Of a stretch of DNA of 64,000 nt, positions 8,428 through 16,359 are shown piece by piece; within the stretch, counting starts at the first letter, position 1, and each line of letters begins with the position of its first letter. The notes beneath the pieces are model-generated. The model saw only the letters and a program-made list of their open reading frames with translations, was not told the DNA's origin and made no database searches. The position numbers were made by a program, and so were the translations under genes. Source of the stretch: JAHFUI01 sp039931615 (GTDB taxonomy: Bacteria; Acidobacteriota; Vicinamibacteria; Vicinamibacterales; CAVVIG01); assembly GCA_039931615.1 (NCBI GenBank), contig JBDTRR010000015.1:1-64000 (forward strand), written 5' to 3'.

Positions 8428-9267
8428 CTACTTGACGGCTCCGGGCGGCTCGATGTGGTCGATCGAGCGGTTGTTCTCGAGACAGACCATTTCCATGATC
8501 TCGGTATCCGGCATCAGCCGCCACGTCAGCCGGGTCGTGAACGGGCGCGTGTAGGCCTTCGGATCGTCGATGGTCTGTTCGACCTCGATGGTCCCGAAAC
8601 TGGTGCGGCGGAACCGCTCGATGGTGCGGCCCTGGTCGGTCAGGGGACTGCCGTTGATGTCGAGCCAGCCGCCGTCCTTGAAGCCGGAGGTTTCCACCAC
8701 CAGGGTGTCACCATCCCAGCGGGCGACCGAATAGCCGTAGAACCAGGGCTGCAGATCCCCGGCCGGCGGCAACGTTCGGCCGTCCATGAAGATCTGGCGC
8801 AGCCCCTGATGGGTTTCGTAGAGGATGATCACCGTGTCCGACGTCTGAAGGATCTTTCTCGGGAACGGGTGGACGTTGAACTGCTGGTTGCCCATCGGCA
8901 GACACCAGACATCAGGGTTGTCCTTGCTGTTGTCGGCGACGCGCTTCTGCAACAGCTCCTTCGCCCACGGCCGAAGCGGGAGGCCGTCCTTGAAGCCCTC
9001 CCCGATGTCGCGAAACGACGCGATCGGCTTCTCGTCGAGGCTGAGCGCTTCGCGCGGCGTTCCAGGCGGCCGCCCGGCGACACTGAAGGTGCCGGACAGG
9101 TCGGGTTTGCCGTCCGCCGTCCGGAGCGGGGGCGCGTTCATGTCGACCTTGCCATCCGGCAATCTGGGGGCGCGGGCGGCCTTGCGGTCCGGCCATTGCG
9201 CGGAGAGGGTCACGGCGAACGTGACGAGTCCACAGACGGCAAGCAGTGCGCGAATCGGTGTGTGCAT
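8428..9267 (-). CDS. secreted PDLQG-family protein (paralogue 2, divergent)
   Basis: A 279-residue protein. The ATG at 9267 is taken because it opens a clean signal peptide (MHTPIRALLAVCGLVTFAVTLSAQ); a start 12 codons earlier would spoil it. Family blocks are recognisable but diverged: TADGKPDLSGTFSV instead of TPWGxPDLQG, WCLPMGNQQFNVHPFPRKIL, VIILYETHQGLRQIF then MDGRT, RWDGDTLVVETSGF, and EVEQTIDDPKAYTRPF. The end, MEMVCLENNRSIDHI, replaces the CHEGN block of the other members. Closest in layout to the protein at 18103 (a CLPG/CLPM motif before the proline-rich stretch). It is the only member in this region on the minus strand. Function unknown. Confidence 0.78.
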   Translation of the reverse strand: MHTPIRALLAVCGLVTFAVTLSAQWPDRKAARAPRLPDGKVDMNAPPLRTADGKPDLSGTFSVAGRPPGTPREALSLDEKPIASFRDIGEGFKDGLPLRPWAKELLQKRVADNSKDNPDVWCLPMGNQQFNVHPFPRKILQTSDTVIILYETHQGLRQIFMDGRTLPPAGDLQPWFYGYSVARWDGDTLVVETSGFKDGGWLDINGSPLTDQGRTIERFRRTSFGTIEVEQTIDDPKAYTRPFTTRLTWRLMPDTEIMEMVCLENNRSIDHIEPPGAVK

Positions 9268-9348
9268 GGTCCTACGTGAAGAAACGACGTCCGATGCAGC
9301 CAACAGCGGCGGCGCCGGCCGCCGCTGTTGGCTGCGAGGATGGTGTGG

Positions 9349-10830
9349 CTACTTCCCGACCGCCTTCCACAGCTCGGCCTTGGTCTGCGGCGCGGCCGAG
9401 GTATGCACGTTGATATAGCGGTCGAAGTCGAGATTGAGCTTCTCGAGAATCGGCACCAGCGCCTTGACGTGGTCGTTGCCGGGCTGACCCGCCGCTGGCA
9501 GCGAGAAGTCGCCCTGGAAGAGGACCTTCTCTTTCGGCAGGTAGACGATCATCAGGCCGTTCGAGTGCGGCACCGGCGAGACGTGGTAGAGCTCGACGAC
9601 GTGCGTCCCGTCCGAGTAGACCTTCTTCTCGGCCACGGCTTCGATCTTCGCCTTCTTCGGGTTCTTCGCCAGCGTGTCGTTCAGCAGCGTTCGCGGCGTG
9701 TTGAGTGCCTTTTCGAAGAATGCCTCGTTGTTCTTCTGCGTGACAAGGGTGGCTCCTTCAGCGATTAGCGTCGGGATCCCGCCGGTATGGTCGGCGTGAG
9801 CGTGGGTGTTGACGACGTAGCGGATGGGCTTGTTGGGGATGAGCTTCTTGGTTTCCGCAATGTAGGCCAGCGCCCGCGCCTCGGACTGTCCGGCCTCGAG
9901 CATCATCACGTAGTCCTTGAATTCCACAATCAGCGAATCGTAGCTGCCTGGCCCGGTGGTGAGCCGGTAGATGCCGTCGCCGAGCTTTTCGTTGGTGACA
10001 GTCAAGGGCGCGGGCGCACCGCCGGGTGCGCCACCGCCACCGCCCCCGCGCCCGGCGGGCGGCGCAGGGGCCGGAACCAGGGCGGCGACATCGGCCGGAT
10101 TCGCTTTCGCCGCCGTCACGTCGACGTCGAAGAACGGCCATCCGCCGCGCGTCTGGACGATCTTCGACGGCGCCATCACGCCGCCGAAATCCTTCCAACC
10201 CGAGTAGTTGGCGACGATCTGCATGTCGCCCATGATGTTTTCACCCAGCCAGGTCTCGACTCGATCGACAAGATTCTGCTCGTTCACGTAGCCGTTGATG
10301 ACGTAGCTCTTGCCGGACGGTGCCTTGACCGCCGGGCTCCAGGTCAGGACCGTGTAATTCTTGCCGTCAGCCTTGCGGCGGCTGGCGGTGGCGTTGTTCT
10401 CGGCGGCGCCCTTCAGGAAACCCCAGGGCGTGAGGTAGAGCTCCAGGGCGCCGGCCCAGGGCTGCGAGGCCGCTGCCTGCTGGGGCGTCACCTGCTGGAA
10501 GAAGGTTCCAGGCATCGGGGCGGTCGCGCCGCCACCAGCCGGATTGTTTGTCGCTCCGGTCTGGCGCGACGCCGGTCCGGCCAGGTCGATGACGCGGACG
10601 TAACTGGCGATCGGCCGCATCGGGTCATGGGTGCCGCGGCAGTTCATGTCGGCGGCGTTGGAGCCGCACTGCTGGAATGCGACGTCCTTGGCCGATCCCG
10701 AGTAGGTGACCGATTTGACGTCGCCCAGCGCCTTTTGCGCGGCGGCGATGACGGCGCTGGCATCCTGCGCCATGGCGTTTCCACACAGAAGCGTCAGGCC
10801 GATGGCGATTGCAGATGGTGTCTTCAACAC
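9349..10830 (-). CDS. exported metallo-beta-lactamase-fold hydrolase with an N-terminal lipoprotein-like domain
   Basis: A 493-residue protein with a GTG start at 10830 and a strong AGGAGGAG site. It has a Sec signal ending AMAQ. Residues about 23-250 look like a beta-rich LolA-type region with two Cys (55 and 64). A Pro/Gly-rich linker (about 253-275) leads to a metallo-beta-lactamase domain with NTHAHADHTGG (His343, His345, Asp347, His348), a downstream SPVPHSNG His and LFQGDFSL Asp. The fold binds one or two zinc ions and acts as a periplasmic hydrolase; the substrate is not identifiable. Fusion of a carrier-like domain to an MBL domain is notable. No operon partner: the downstream PDLQG gene is 81 bases away on the same strand. 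Confidence 0.85.
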   Translation of the reverse strand: MLKTPSAIAIGLTLLCGNAMAQDASAVIAAAQKALGDVKSVTYSGSAKDVAFQQCGSNAADMNCRGTHDPMRPIASYVRVIDLAGPASRQTGATNNPAGGGATAPMPGTFFQQVTPQQAAASQPWAGALELYLTPWGFLKGAAENNATASRRKADGKNYTVLTWSPAVKAPSGKSYVINGYVNEQNLVDRVETWLGENIMGDMQIVANYSGWKDFGGVMAPSKIVQTRGGWPFFDVDVTAAKANPADVAALVPAPAPPAGRGGGGGGAPGGAPAPLTVTNEKLGDGIYRLTTGPGSYDSLIVEFKDYVMMLEAGQSEARALAYIAETKKLIPNKPIRYVVNTHAHADHTGGIPTLIAEGATLVTQKNNEAFFEKALNTPRTLLNDTLAKNPKKAKIEAVAEKKVYSDGTHVVELYHVSPVPHSNGLMIVYLPKEKVLFQGDFSLPAAGQPGNDHVKALVPILEKLNLDFDRYINVHTSAAPQTKAELWKAVGK

Positions 10831-11022
10831 AGCTTCTCCTCCTTGGAACCCTTACAGAAACACAAAGTGGCCCGTTTTCATTCCCGGGGGTGCAGACTGA
10901 TTTCCCCGCGCGGGTGTCGAGTGAGCGGGTTGGCGCCGAGACCGGCCAAAACCCCAACGTATGCTTACACGGAATCGCCCGCGGTGCACATCAACTGCGC
11001 TCGAGCGCTTCCTGGGGCTTCC

Positions 11023-11057
11023 ATTCCAAATTCTGCATTCCGAGTTCCGAATTCAGG
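11023..11057. repeat. degenerate heptamer tandem repeat (ATTCCGA type)
   Basis: Five consecutive seven-base units, ATTCCAA, ATTCTGC, ATTCCGA, GTTCCGA and ATTCAGG, run from 11023 to 11057, ending 12 bases before the stop of the ModA-like gene. Other heptamer arrays occur at 48481, 49714 and 57420. Confidence 0.6.
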
Positions 11058-11069
11058 TGGCTCGGGACA

Positions 11070-11909
11070 CTAGCGTCCTCCCGGGGGTGTCAGCCCCGCC
11101 TTGACGATGGTCGAGGCCACGTCTGGCGAAGAGAGGAAGCGGAGCAGCGCGAGGGCCGCGTCCGGCTGCCGGGCGGCGGTCGTGATCGCTCCGGCGAACG
11201 AGAATCCGGGTTGGAGCTCGGCCGGGATCGGGCCGACGAAGGTCACACCGGCGACGTGGATCAGCTCGCTGACCTGCTGAAAGCCGATTTCCAGCTCGCC
11301 ACGCGCGACGACCGCGGCGACGGGTTCCCCTGACGGCGGCCCGCGTACTTTGCGGCTCTTGCCGGCGATCTGGTCCGCGATGCCGAGCTCGCCGAATAGC
11401 GTCGTCGATAGGTAGGTGCCGCTGGCGCTGTCCGAGTAGCCGATCGACGTCGCGGCCAGCAGCGTCCTGCGGAACTCCTCGACGCTGCCAATCCGCGGCG
11501 TGTCCGCACCGGCGCGCACGACCATGCCGATCTGCGACCGCGCAAGGTCGATCCGGCTGCCGGCGCGGAGCCATCCCCGCCGGGTGAGCTCGTCGGCGGA
11601 TCCTCCATCCAGGATCACGACGTCGGCGGTCTCGCCTCGCCCCAGGCGGGCGGGAATCGCCTCCGGCGAGTCGCCGAGCGACGGGCCGCGCGTCGTGATC
11701 AGGCGGTGCCCGCTGGCGCGTTCGAACGCCGGGCCCAGCTCGGCATAGGCCTCATAGAAACCGGCCGAGATCATGACGTGCACGTCGGCGGCCGCGGCCG
11801 GGCCGGGGACCGACACGAGGATCGCGGCAAGTCCGGCCAGCCATCGACCGAGCCACCGTGCTGCGAGCCGCCGGGGGACTACCCGGCCAATCCAATTCGA
11901 GAAGGCCAT
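11070..11909 (-). CDS. ModA-like periplasmic substrate-binding protein
   Basis: A 279-residue protein of the type II periplasmic binding fold, close to molybdate-binding ModA. The signal sequence ends PAAAA near residue 41. Visible family features: VHVMISAGFYEAYAELGPAFE at the mature start (ModA usually has AxSL there), the ADVVILDG strand near 95, SIGYSDSASGTYLSTTLFGELG (the ligand-binding loop with Ser/Thr), and GFQQVSELIHVAGVTFVGPIP then PGFSFAGAI near the C-terminus. Family members deliver oxyanions to an ABC importer. No permease or ATPase lies next to it, so it is an orphan and the ligand is open. It is divergent from the alpha/beta hydrolase gene at 12037. Confidence 0.82.
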   Translation of the reverse strand: MAFSNWIGRVVPRRLAARWLGRWLAGLAAILVSVPGPAAAADVHVMISAGFYEAYAELGPAFERASGHRLITTRGPSLGDSPEAIPARLGRGETADVVILDGGSADELTRRGWLRAGSRIDLARSQIGMVVRAGADTPRIGSVEEFRRTLLAATSIGYSDSASGTYLSTTLFGELGIADQIAGKSRKVRGPPSGEPVAAVVARGELEIGFQQVSELIHVAGVTFVGPIPAELQPGFSFAGAITTAARQPDAALALLRFLSSPDVASTIVKAGLTPPGGR

Positions 11910-12036
11910 GTCAGGTTGGTCGCAGTGTAGCGCAGGAGCACATCAGCGCGGCGATCCGTGCGCGTTGCGATATAGTCCGGGTGCCGACCACTCACGACGA
12001 TGCCCGTCACGACGACAATCCAGGAGAACGCCGATC

Positions 12037-12891
12037 ATGGATTCCACCAGACGCAGGATACTGAAAACGGGCGCCGCGGCGACGGCGCTGGCTGCCGCGC
12101 AGCGCGTGCTGGCGCAGCAGTCCGGGTCTGGCGCAGCGGCCGGGTCATCCTACCAAAGAGGCCCCGTTCACATCCATCATGAGGAGGCCGGTTCCGGCTT
12201 CCCGCTGCTGCTGATCGCCGGCGGCGGACTGAACTCGACGATTGCCGGCCTGCGCCGCGGCGATCCCTTCAATCCGTTCGACGAGTTCAAGGCCGAGTAC
12301 CGCTGCATCGCGGCGGATCTGCGCAATGCCGCTGACGGCCAGTCCTCCGGTCCGCTCGAGATCGACAGGCCGTGGGACGCCTACGCCGATGACCAGCTCG
12401 GTCTGATGGATCACCTGAAGATCGACAAGTTCATGGTGATGGGCTTCTGCATCGGCGGCCCGTTCATCTGGAACCTGTTGAAGCGGGCCCCCGATCGTGT
12501 GGTGGCGGCGGTGCTGGCACAGCCCAGCGGATCGCGGCCGGAGGCGCGCGACCTGTTCTACGACAACAACATCAAGGGCTGGGGGCCGGCGCTGACCGCC
12601 CGCCGCCCCGACGTCACGATGGCGATGGTCGACAAGTTTCTGACCAGGATGTACCGCACCAACCCCGACTTCGTCTTCACCGTGACGCGCGACTTCGTGC
12701 GCACGTGCCGGACGCCGGTCCTGATCCTGCCCGATGACATCCCGGCGCATCCATACGCCGTCGCGATGGAGGCCGCGCTGCTCGCGCCGAAGGCCGAGGT
12801 GAGCATGTTCCCGTGGAAGGAGCCGAAGGAGCGCATTCCCCTGGCGGTGCGCCAGATCCGGTCCTTCCTGCGGGCGCATCGGCCAGCGTAG
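12037..12891 (+). CDS. Tat-exported alpha/beta hydrolase with a Cys nucleophile elbow
   Basis: A 284-residue protein. The ATG at 12037 follows an AGGAGAA site and starts a twin-arginine signal (STRRRILKTGAAATALAAAQ, cleaved near VLAQQ). The body is an alpha/beta hydrolase: FPLLLIAGGG oxyanion strand (about 56-63), then the nucleophile elbow VMGFCIGGPF with Cys138 where most families have Ser, an acid candidate in ILPDDIPAHP, and a His further on (HP in the same loop or HRPA at the end). GxCxGG is the elbow of dienelactone hydrolases, but the overall sequence is more like ester or carbon-carbon hydrolases. Substrate unknown. It is followed by a perfect hairpin and converges on an M20 peptidase gene. 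Confidence 0.82.
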   Translation: MDSTRRRILKTGAAATALAAAQRVLAQQSGSGAAAGSSYQRGPVHIHHEEAGSGFPLLLIAGGGLNSTIAGLRRGDPFNPFDEFKAEYRCIAADLRNAADGQSSGPLEIDRPWDAYADDQLGLMDHLKIDKFMVMGFCIGGPFIWNLLKRAPDRVVAAVLAQPSGSRPEARDLFYDNNIKGWGPALTARRPDVTMAMVDKFLTRMYRTNPDFVFTVTRDFVRTCRTPVLILPDDIPAHPYAVAMEAALLAPKAEVSMFPWKEPKERIPLAVRQIRSFLRAHRPA

Positions 12892-12901
12892 CGATTTCCT
12901 T

Positions 12902-12936
12902 GTATGTAGTGTCCGGCTCAGCCGGACACTACATAC
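12902..12936. repeat. perfect 16-base hairpin, family A repeat; possible bidirectional terminator
   Basis: GTATGTAGTGTCCGGC (12902-12917) and its exact reverse complement (12921-12936) enclose a TCA loop. It starts 11 bases after the stop of the hydrolase gene and separates convergent genes. Confidence 0.8.
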
Positions 12937-12974
12937 GGACGCGACGCGAATTACGGTACGGACGCGACGCGAAT
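12934..12974. repeat. 18-base direct repeat, two copies
   Basis: TACGGACGCGACGCGAAT occurs at 12934-12951 and again at 12957-12974 (period 23), overlapping the end of the hairpin. Confidence 0.75.
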
Positions 12975-13013
12975 GACGCATGAACAGCATGATCGCCGGA
13001 CGTTTTGATGGGA

Positions 13014-14453
13014 CTACCGGTGCGCGGCCATCTCCGTCACCACGCTCCAGACGTACTGGACGAACGGATAGAGCGAGGCCTCCGCGAGCCGCTCGACGTC
13101 GCCGTGCGCGGGATAGTTGAGGCTGTCTGATTCGGTGGCCGCCGGGCCGATGCCGTAGGACTGGATGCCCCTGGCCCGGAGCTGGGCCTGATCGCTGGCG
13201 CCGGTCGACATCGATGGCAGCACCGCCGCGCCGGGATACATCATCGTCGCCACCCGTTCCATCACCCGATACATCTCGGTGTCGAGCCTGGACGCGGGCG
13301 ACCTGGGGCGGGTCTGTGGAATCGGCACGATCTTCACCGCCGGATCGGCGATCACCCTGGCCATCTCCGCATAGAACGCCTCGATGTCCTCGTCCGGCAG
13401 TGCCCTGATGTCCAGGGTGGCTTCCGCCTCGGACGGGATGACATTCGCTCCCACGCCCGCCTTGAGCATGGTCGGGACGACCGACGTGCGCAGCATGGAA
13501 TACTCCGCCGGCGAGTGCTCCCGCAGGAACCGGTCGGCGCCGGCCGCGGCCGTGGCATCGAACAGCCCCCGGTAGATCGCGGCCTGCTGCGGCGGGCTGA
13601 CGCTGGCCAGCTTCTCGAAATAGGTGCGCGTGGTGTCGTTCAGGCGGCGCGGTGTTTCCCAGCGGCCGACCTTTTCCACCGCGGCGCTCAGATGAACCAG
13701 CGCGTTGTCCAGGCGCGGGGCGGATCCGTGCCCGGCGGTGCCCGTGGCGACCAGTCGCACCCGCGCCGGCAGCTTCTCCGCGGTCCCGATGTTGACCTGG
13801 CTGACGCGCGCGCCGGCGATGGTGGCGCCGCCGCCCTCCGTCATGGCGAACTCAGCGTCGATCTCGGCGAAGTGCTCCCTGACCATGTAATTGATGCCGA
13901 CGCCTGTGAGGTCGGCTTCCTCGCCCGACTCGGCGAGAAAGATGACGTCCCGATCCAGCTGGACCCCGAGGCGCTTCAGCAGCAGCATCGTGATCAGATT
14001 GGCCGTCAGCACCGGCTTGTCGTCCTTGCTGCCGCGTCCCCAGATGTAGCCATCCTTGATGACGGCGCCGAACGGATCGACGGGCCATTTCTCCGGCTGC
14101 ACGCCGACCACATCGGTGTGCGCCAGAATCAGCAGAGGCTTCCTGGCGCCGTTGCCCTTCAGCCGCGCGACAAGGTTGGCCCGCTTGGGATCGAGGGCGA
14201 ACGTCTGCGTCGGGATGCCTTCCCCCTCCAGCACCTTCTTCAGGTAGTCGACCGCCAGCGTTTCGCGGCCGGCCGTGGTGTCGATCTGGACCAGGGCGCG
14301 ATAGCGCTCCAGGATCTCCGGGCGCAGTGCGTCCCAGTCGACGCTTTTCACCGGCGCGGCGGCCTGCGCCCGCAGCGAGCAGACGGCGCCAAGCGCGACC
14401 GCGCCAAGCGAGACGGCGCCAACCGAGACGGCGATAGTGACAAAGCGGTTCAT
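13014..14453 (-). CDS. exported M20 family metallopeptidase
   Basis: A 479-residue protein. The ATG at 14453 opens a signal peptide (MNRFVTIAVSVGAVSLGAV ... LRAQAAA). M20 di-zinc features: LAHTDVVGVQP (His112, Asp114), DGYIWGRGSKDDKP (bridging Asp in the DDK), ESGEEADLTGVGINYM (catalytic and metal Glu pair near 178-179), TEGGGATI, the dimerisation-domain motif GTAGHGSAPRLDNALVHL, and a final SLNYPAHGDVE metal His. Members are aminoacylase or carboxypeptidase-like exopeptidases; export suggests a role in peptide scavenging. It is transcribed with the MFS gene 83 bases upstream on the same strand, so the pair may import and process peptides or N-acyl amino acids, though this is inference. Confidence 0.88.
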   Translation of the reverse strand: MNRFVTIAVSVGAVSLGAVALGAVCSLRAQAAAPVKSVDWDALRPEILERYRALVQIDTTAGRETLAVDYLKKVLEGEGIPTQTFALDPKRANLVARLKGNGARKPLLILAHTDVVGVQPEKWPVDPFGAVIKDGYIWGRGSKDDKPVLTANLITMLLLKRLGVQLDRDVIFLAESGEEADLTGVGINYMVREHFAEIDAEFAMTEGGGATIAGARVSQVNIGTAEKLPARVRLVATGTAGHGSAPRLDNALVHLSAAVEKVGRWETPRRLNDTTRTYFEKLASVSPPQQAAIYRGLFDATAAAGADRFLREHSPAEYSMLRTSVVPTMLKAGVGANVIPSEAEATLDIRALPDEDIEAFYAEMARVIADPAVKIVPIPQTRPRSPASRLDTEMYRVMERVATMMYPGAAVLPSMSTGASDQAQLRARGIQSYGIGPAATESDSLNYPAHGDVERLAEASLYPFVQYVWSVVTEMAAHR

Positions 14454-14536
14454 GCCAGGCTCCGTGGGATGGTTCCTGGAGTATATGCCGGGGGCGCGGC
14501 GACGACTGCCCGCCCCGATGCCCGGCGGCGGCGCGA

Positions 14537-15910
14537 TCAGGTCGAGGCCGGTTTGGTTTCGATCGGTGCCGTGAGTGCTGCCCCTCCCAGACCGAAGCCC
14601 AGGAAAATCGTCGCCAGCACGAAGGCTGACGAGAAGAAGAACGGCGTCGCCACGCCCAGCGAGTCGAACGCCCAGCCGTAGAACAGCGGCGCGACGACGC
14701 GGGCGACGCCGCCGAAGGTCTGCTGCAGCCCCATATAGAGCCCGCGCTCTCCCGACGGGATGACGCGCGACAGCAGCGCGGTGACACAGGGAAACGTGAA
14801 CGCCGTGCCGAGCGGAATCAACGCCACCGCGACCGCGAGCATCGGCAGCGTTCCCGACAGCGGCATCAGCAGAAGGCCGCCCGCCAGTAGGATGATGCCG
14901 AATCGCGACAGCCGGGCTTCGCCGAACCGATCGACGGCCCGGCCGAGCCAGAGAACGCGGGTGAAGACCGAAATCGCGCCGATGTACATGAAGAAGTAGC
15001 CGATCGTTTTCTCGGTTACCGCAAAGCGCGCGTTCAGGAACAGCGCCAGGATGGTATTGGTCCCCTGAAAGGCGCCGATGGCGATGGCGTAGATCAGGAT
15101 CAGGCGGGAGGACGCCTCTCGCGAGTGGGTGAGGACGCGCCAGGCGGCCTGCCGCGTCGATCGGCGCGCCGGCATCGTCCGCGCGTCGTACGGCACGCGC
15201 GACTCGGTCAGGAAGCGGGCGGCGAAGATGACATTGACGAAGCACAGGCCCGCCGCCATGATCCCCGGTGCCGCCGGTCCCATCGCCAGGACGCCGGCAC
15301 CGGGCTGGAGATCCCGCTCACCGAGCGACAGCGCCAGCGATCCGAAGACTGGTCCCAGGGCGACGCCCAGATTTGTCGCCGCCGAGAGCCAGCCGAGCGC
15401 GCGCGCTCGCTCGGCCGGAGCGGTGGCGTCGGCGACGTAGGCCTGAATCACCCCGACCGTCCCGCCGCCGGCGCCCTGCACCAGACGCGACAGGAACAGC
15501 AGCAGCAGGGAGTTGGCGAACCCGAAAATCAGGTAGGCCAGGCCGGAGGCGCCGAGCGCAATCAGGAGCGCCGGCCGCCGGCCATAGTGATCCGAGAATC
15601 GTCCCCAGCCTGGCGCGCTCAGCAACTGCGCCACCGTGTATGCCGAGACGATCACGCCGGAGATGAACCCGACGCCAAGATGGAGGCCGGCCACCTCGAC
15701 GCCGCCAACGCCCAGTTTCTGGACGTAGAAGGGCAGGAGCGGGACGACCATCAGCAGCCCGATCATGTCGATGAACGCCGTCGCCATGAGCGCGACCAGC
15801 CGGGCCGGAATCTTGCGCGCTTCGCGCACCAGCAGGACGATCAGCGCCGCCGCCACCGCCAGCAGGACCAGACGAACCAACGGCGACTCGAACGCTGCCG
15901 CGATGCTCAA
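14537..15910 (-). CDS. MFS transporter, TetA-like drug/proton antiporter family
   Basis: A 457-residue membrane protein. The longest frame starts at a TTG (15910) and includes an extra hydrophobic N-terminal helix (LVRLVLLAVAAALIVLLV) before the usual first helix, LVALMATAFIDMIGLLMVVP; an ATG at 15787 would give a standard 12-helix carrier. The inter-helix 2-3 motif GWGRFSDHYGRRPALLIAL is the MFS motif A (GxxxDxxGRR) and SRLVQGAGGGTVGVIQAYVADAT is motif B/C of the TCR/Tet class. A central loop (TESRVPYDARTMPARRS) separates the halves. Substrate unknown; multidrug or tetracycline-like export is the family role. It is upstream of the M20 peptidase gene. Confidence 0.85.
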   Translation of the reverse strand: MSIAAAFESPLVRLVLLAVAAALIVLLVREARKIPARLVALMATAFIDMIGLLMVVPLLPFYVQKLGVGGVEVAGLHLGVGFISGVIVSAYTVAQLLSAPGWGRFSDHYGRRPALLIALGASGLAYLIFGFANSLLLLFLSRLVQGAGGGTVGVIQAYVADATAPAERARALGWLSAATNLGVALGPVFGSLALSLGERDLQPGAGVLAMGPAAPGIMAAGLCFVNVIFAARFLTESRVPYDARTMPARRSTRQAAWRVLTHSREASSRLILIYAIAIGAFQGTNTILALFLNARFAVTEKTIGYFFMYIGAISVFTRVLWLGRAVDRFGEARLSRFGIILLAGGLLLMPLSGTLPMLAVAVALIPLGTAFTFPCVTALLSRVIPSGERGLYMGLQQTFGGVARVVAPLFYGWAFDSLGVATPFFFSSAFVLATIFLGFGLGGAALTAPIETKPAST

Positions 15911-16125
15911 TGGCGTGTCCGGGGCGCGAGGTTGAATCCGACAGCGGGCCGATCACCGTGCATCAGGTGATGTTAACGAAGAAGCGCTGTCCTCACCACA
16001 TCGTCGGCTCACGGAAAGGCGATGATGCCGTCGCGGTCCGGCGGCGATGGCTCGAGACCGCGCTGCCGCTGGCGAGGCGGAGCCACCCCCCGCGGCGCGA
16101 TTCTCGGCGGTGCAGGGAACGAAAT

Positions 16126-16188
16126 CGTACGTGGCGTCCGACTTTAGTCGGACTACGAACAATCCGGCTGAAGCCGGATCCCACATAC
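16126..16188. repeat. palindromic intergenic repeat, family A
   Basis: CGTACGTGG at the left, CCACATAC at the right, with internal hairpins GTCCGACTTTAGTCGGAC and ATCCGGCTGAAGCCGGAT. Nearly the same sequence as 7067-7131. Confidence 0.85.
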
Positions 16189-16218
16189 TGAGGGGGAAGA
16201 TCGCGCCGGGCTTCGGCG

Positions 16219-16331
16219 CGAACGCGTCAAGTTTTCGGCCGGCGTTCGAGACGTCTCGATCCGCCGGAGGCGGGCAAGACCGCGCTGACACTGGCGAGGC
16301 GGAGCCACCCCCGCGGCGCGATTCCCGGCGG
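16219..16331. repeat. dispersed repeat, family C, plus GGAGCC block
   Basis: The segment starting GCGAACGCGTCAAGTTTTC and running through TTCGAGACGTCT, CCGCCGGAGGCGGGCA and CTGGCGAGGCGGAGCC matches 21037-21124 closely. Its last 50 bases also repeat 16061-16110. It ends 28 bases before the SpoIID-domain gene. Confidence 0.75.
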
Positions 16332-16359
16332 CCTGGAGCCAGCCTCGGTAGTATTGGAC

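Larger units (their letters stand above)
15911..16359. other. 449-base non-coding stretch rich in dispersed repeats
   Basis: No convincing gene is present. It holds two copies of a GGCGAGGCGGAGCCACCCC-type block (16061-16110 and 16281-16331), a family A palindrome (16126-16188) and an 85-base dispersed repeat (16219-16304), and lies between divergently oriented genes. Promoters for both must be here but none could be defined by eye. Confidence 0.6.
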
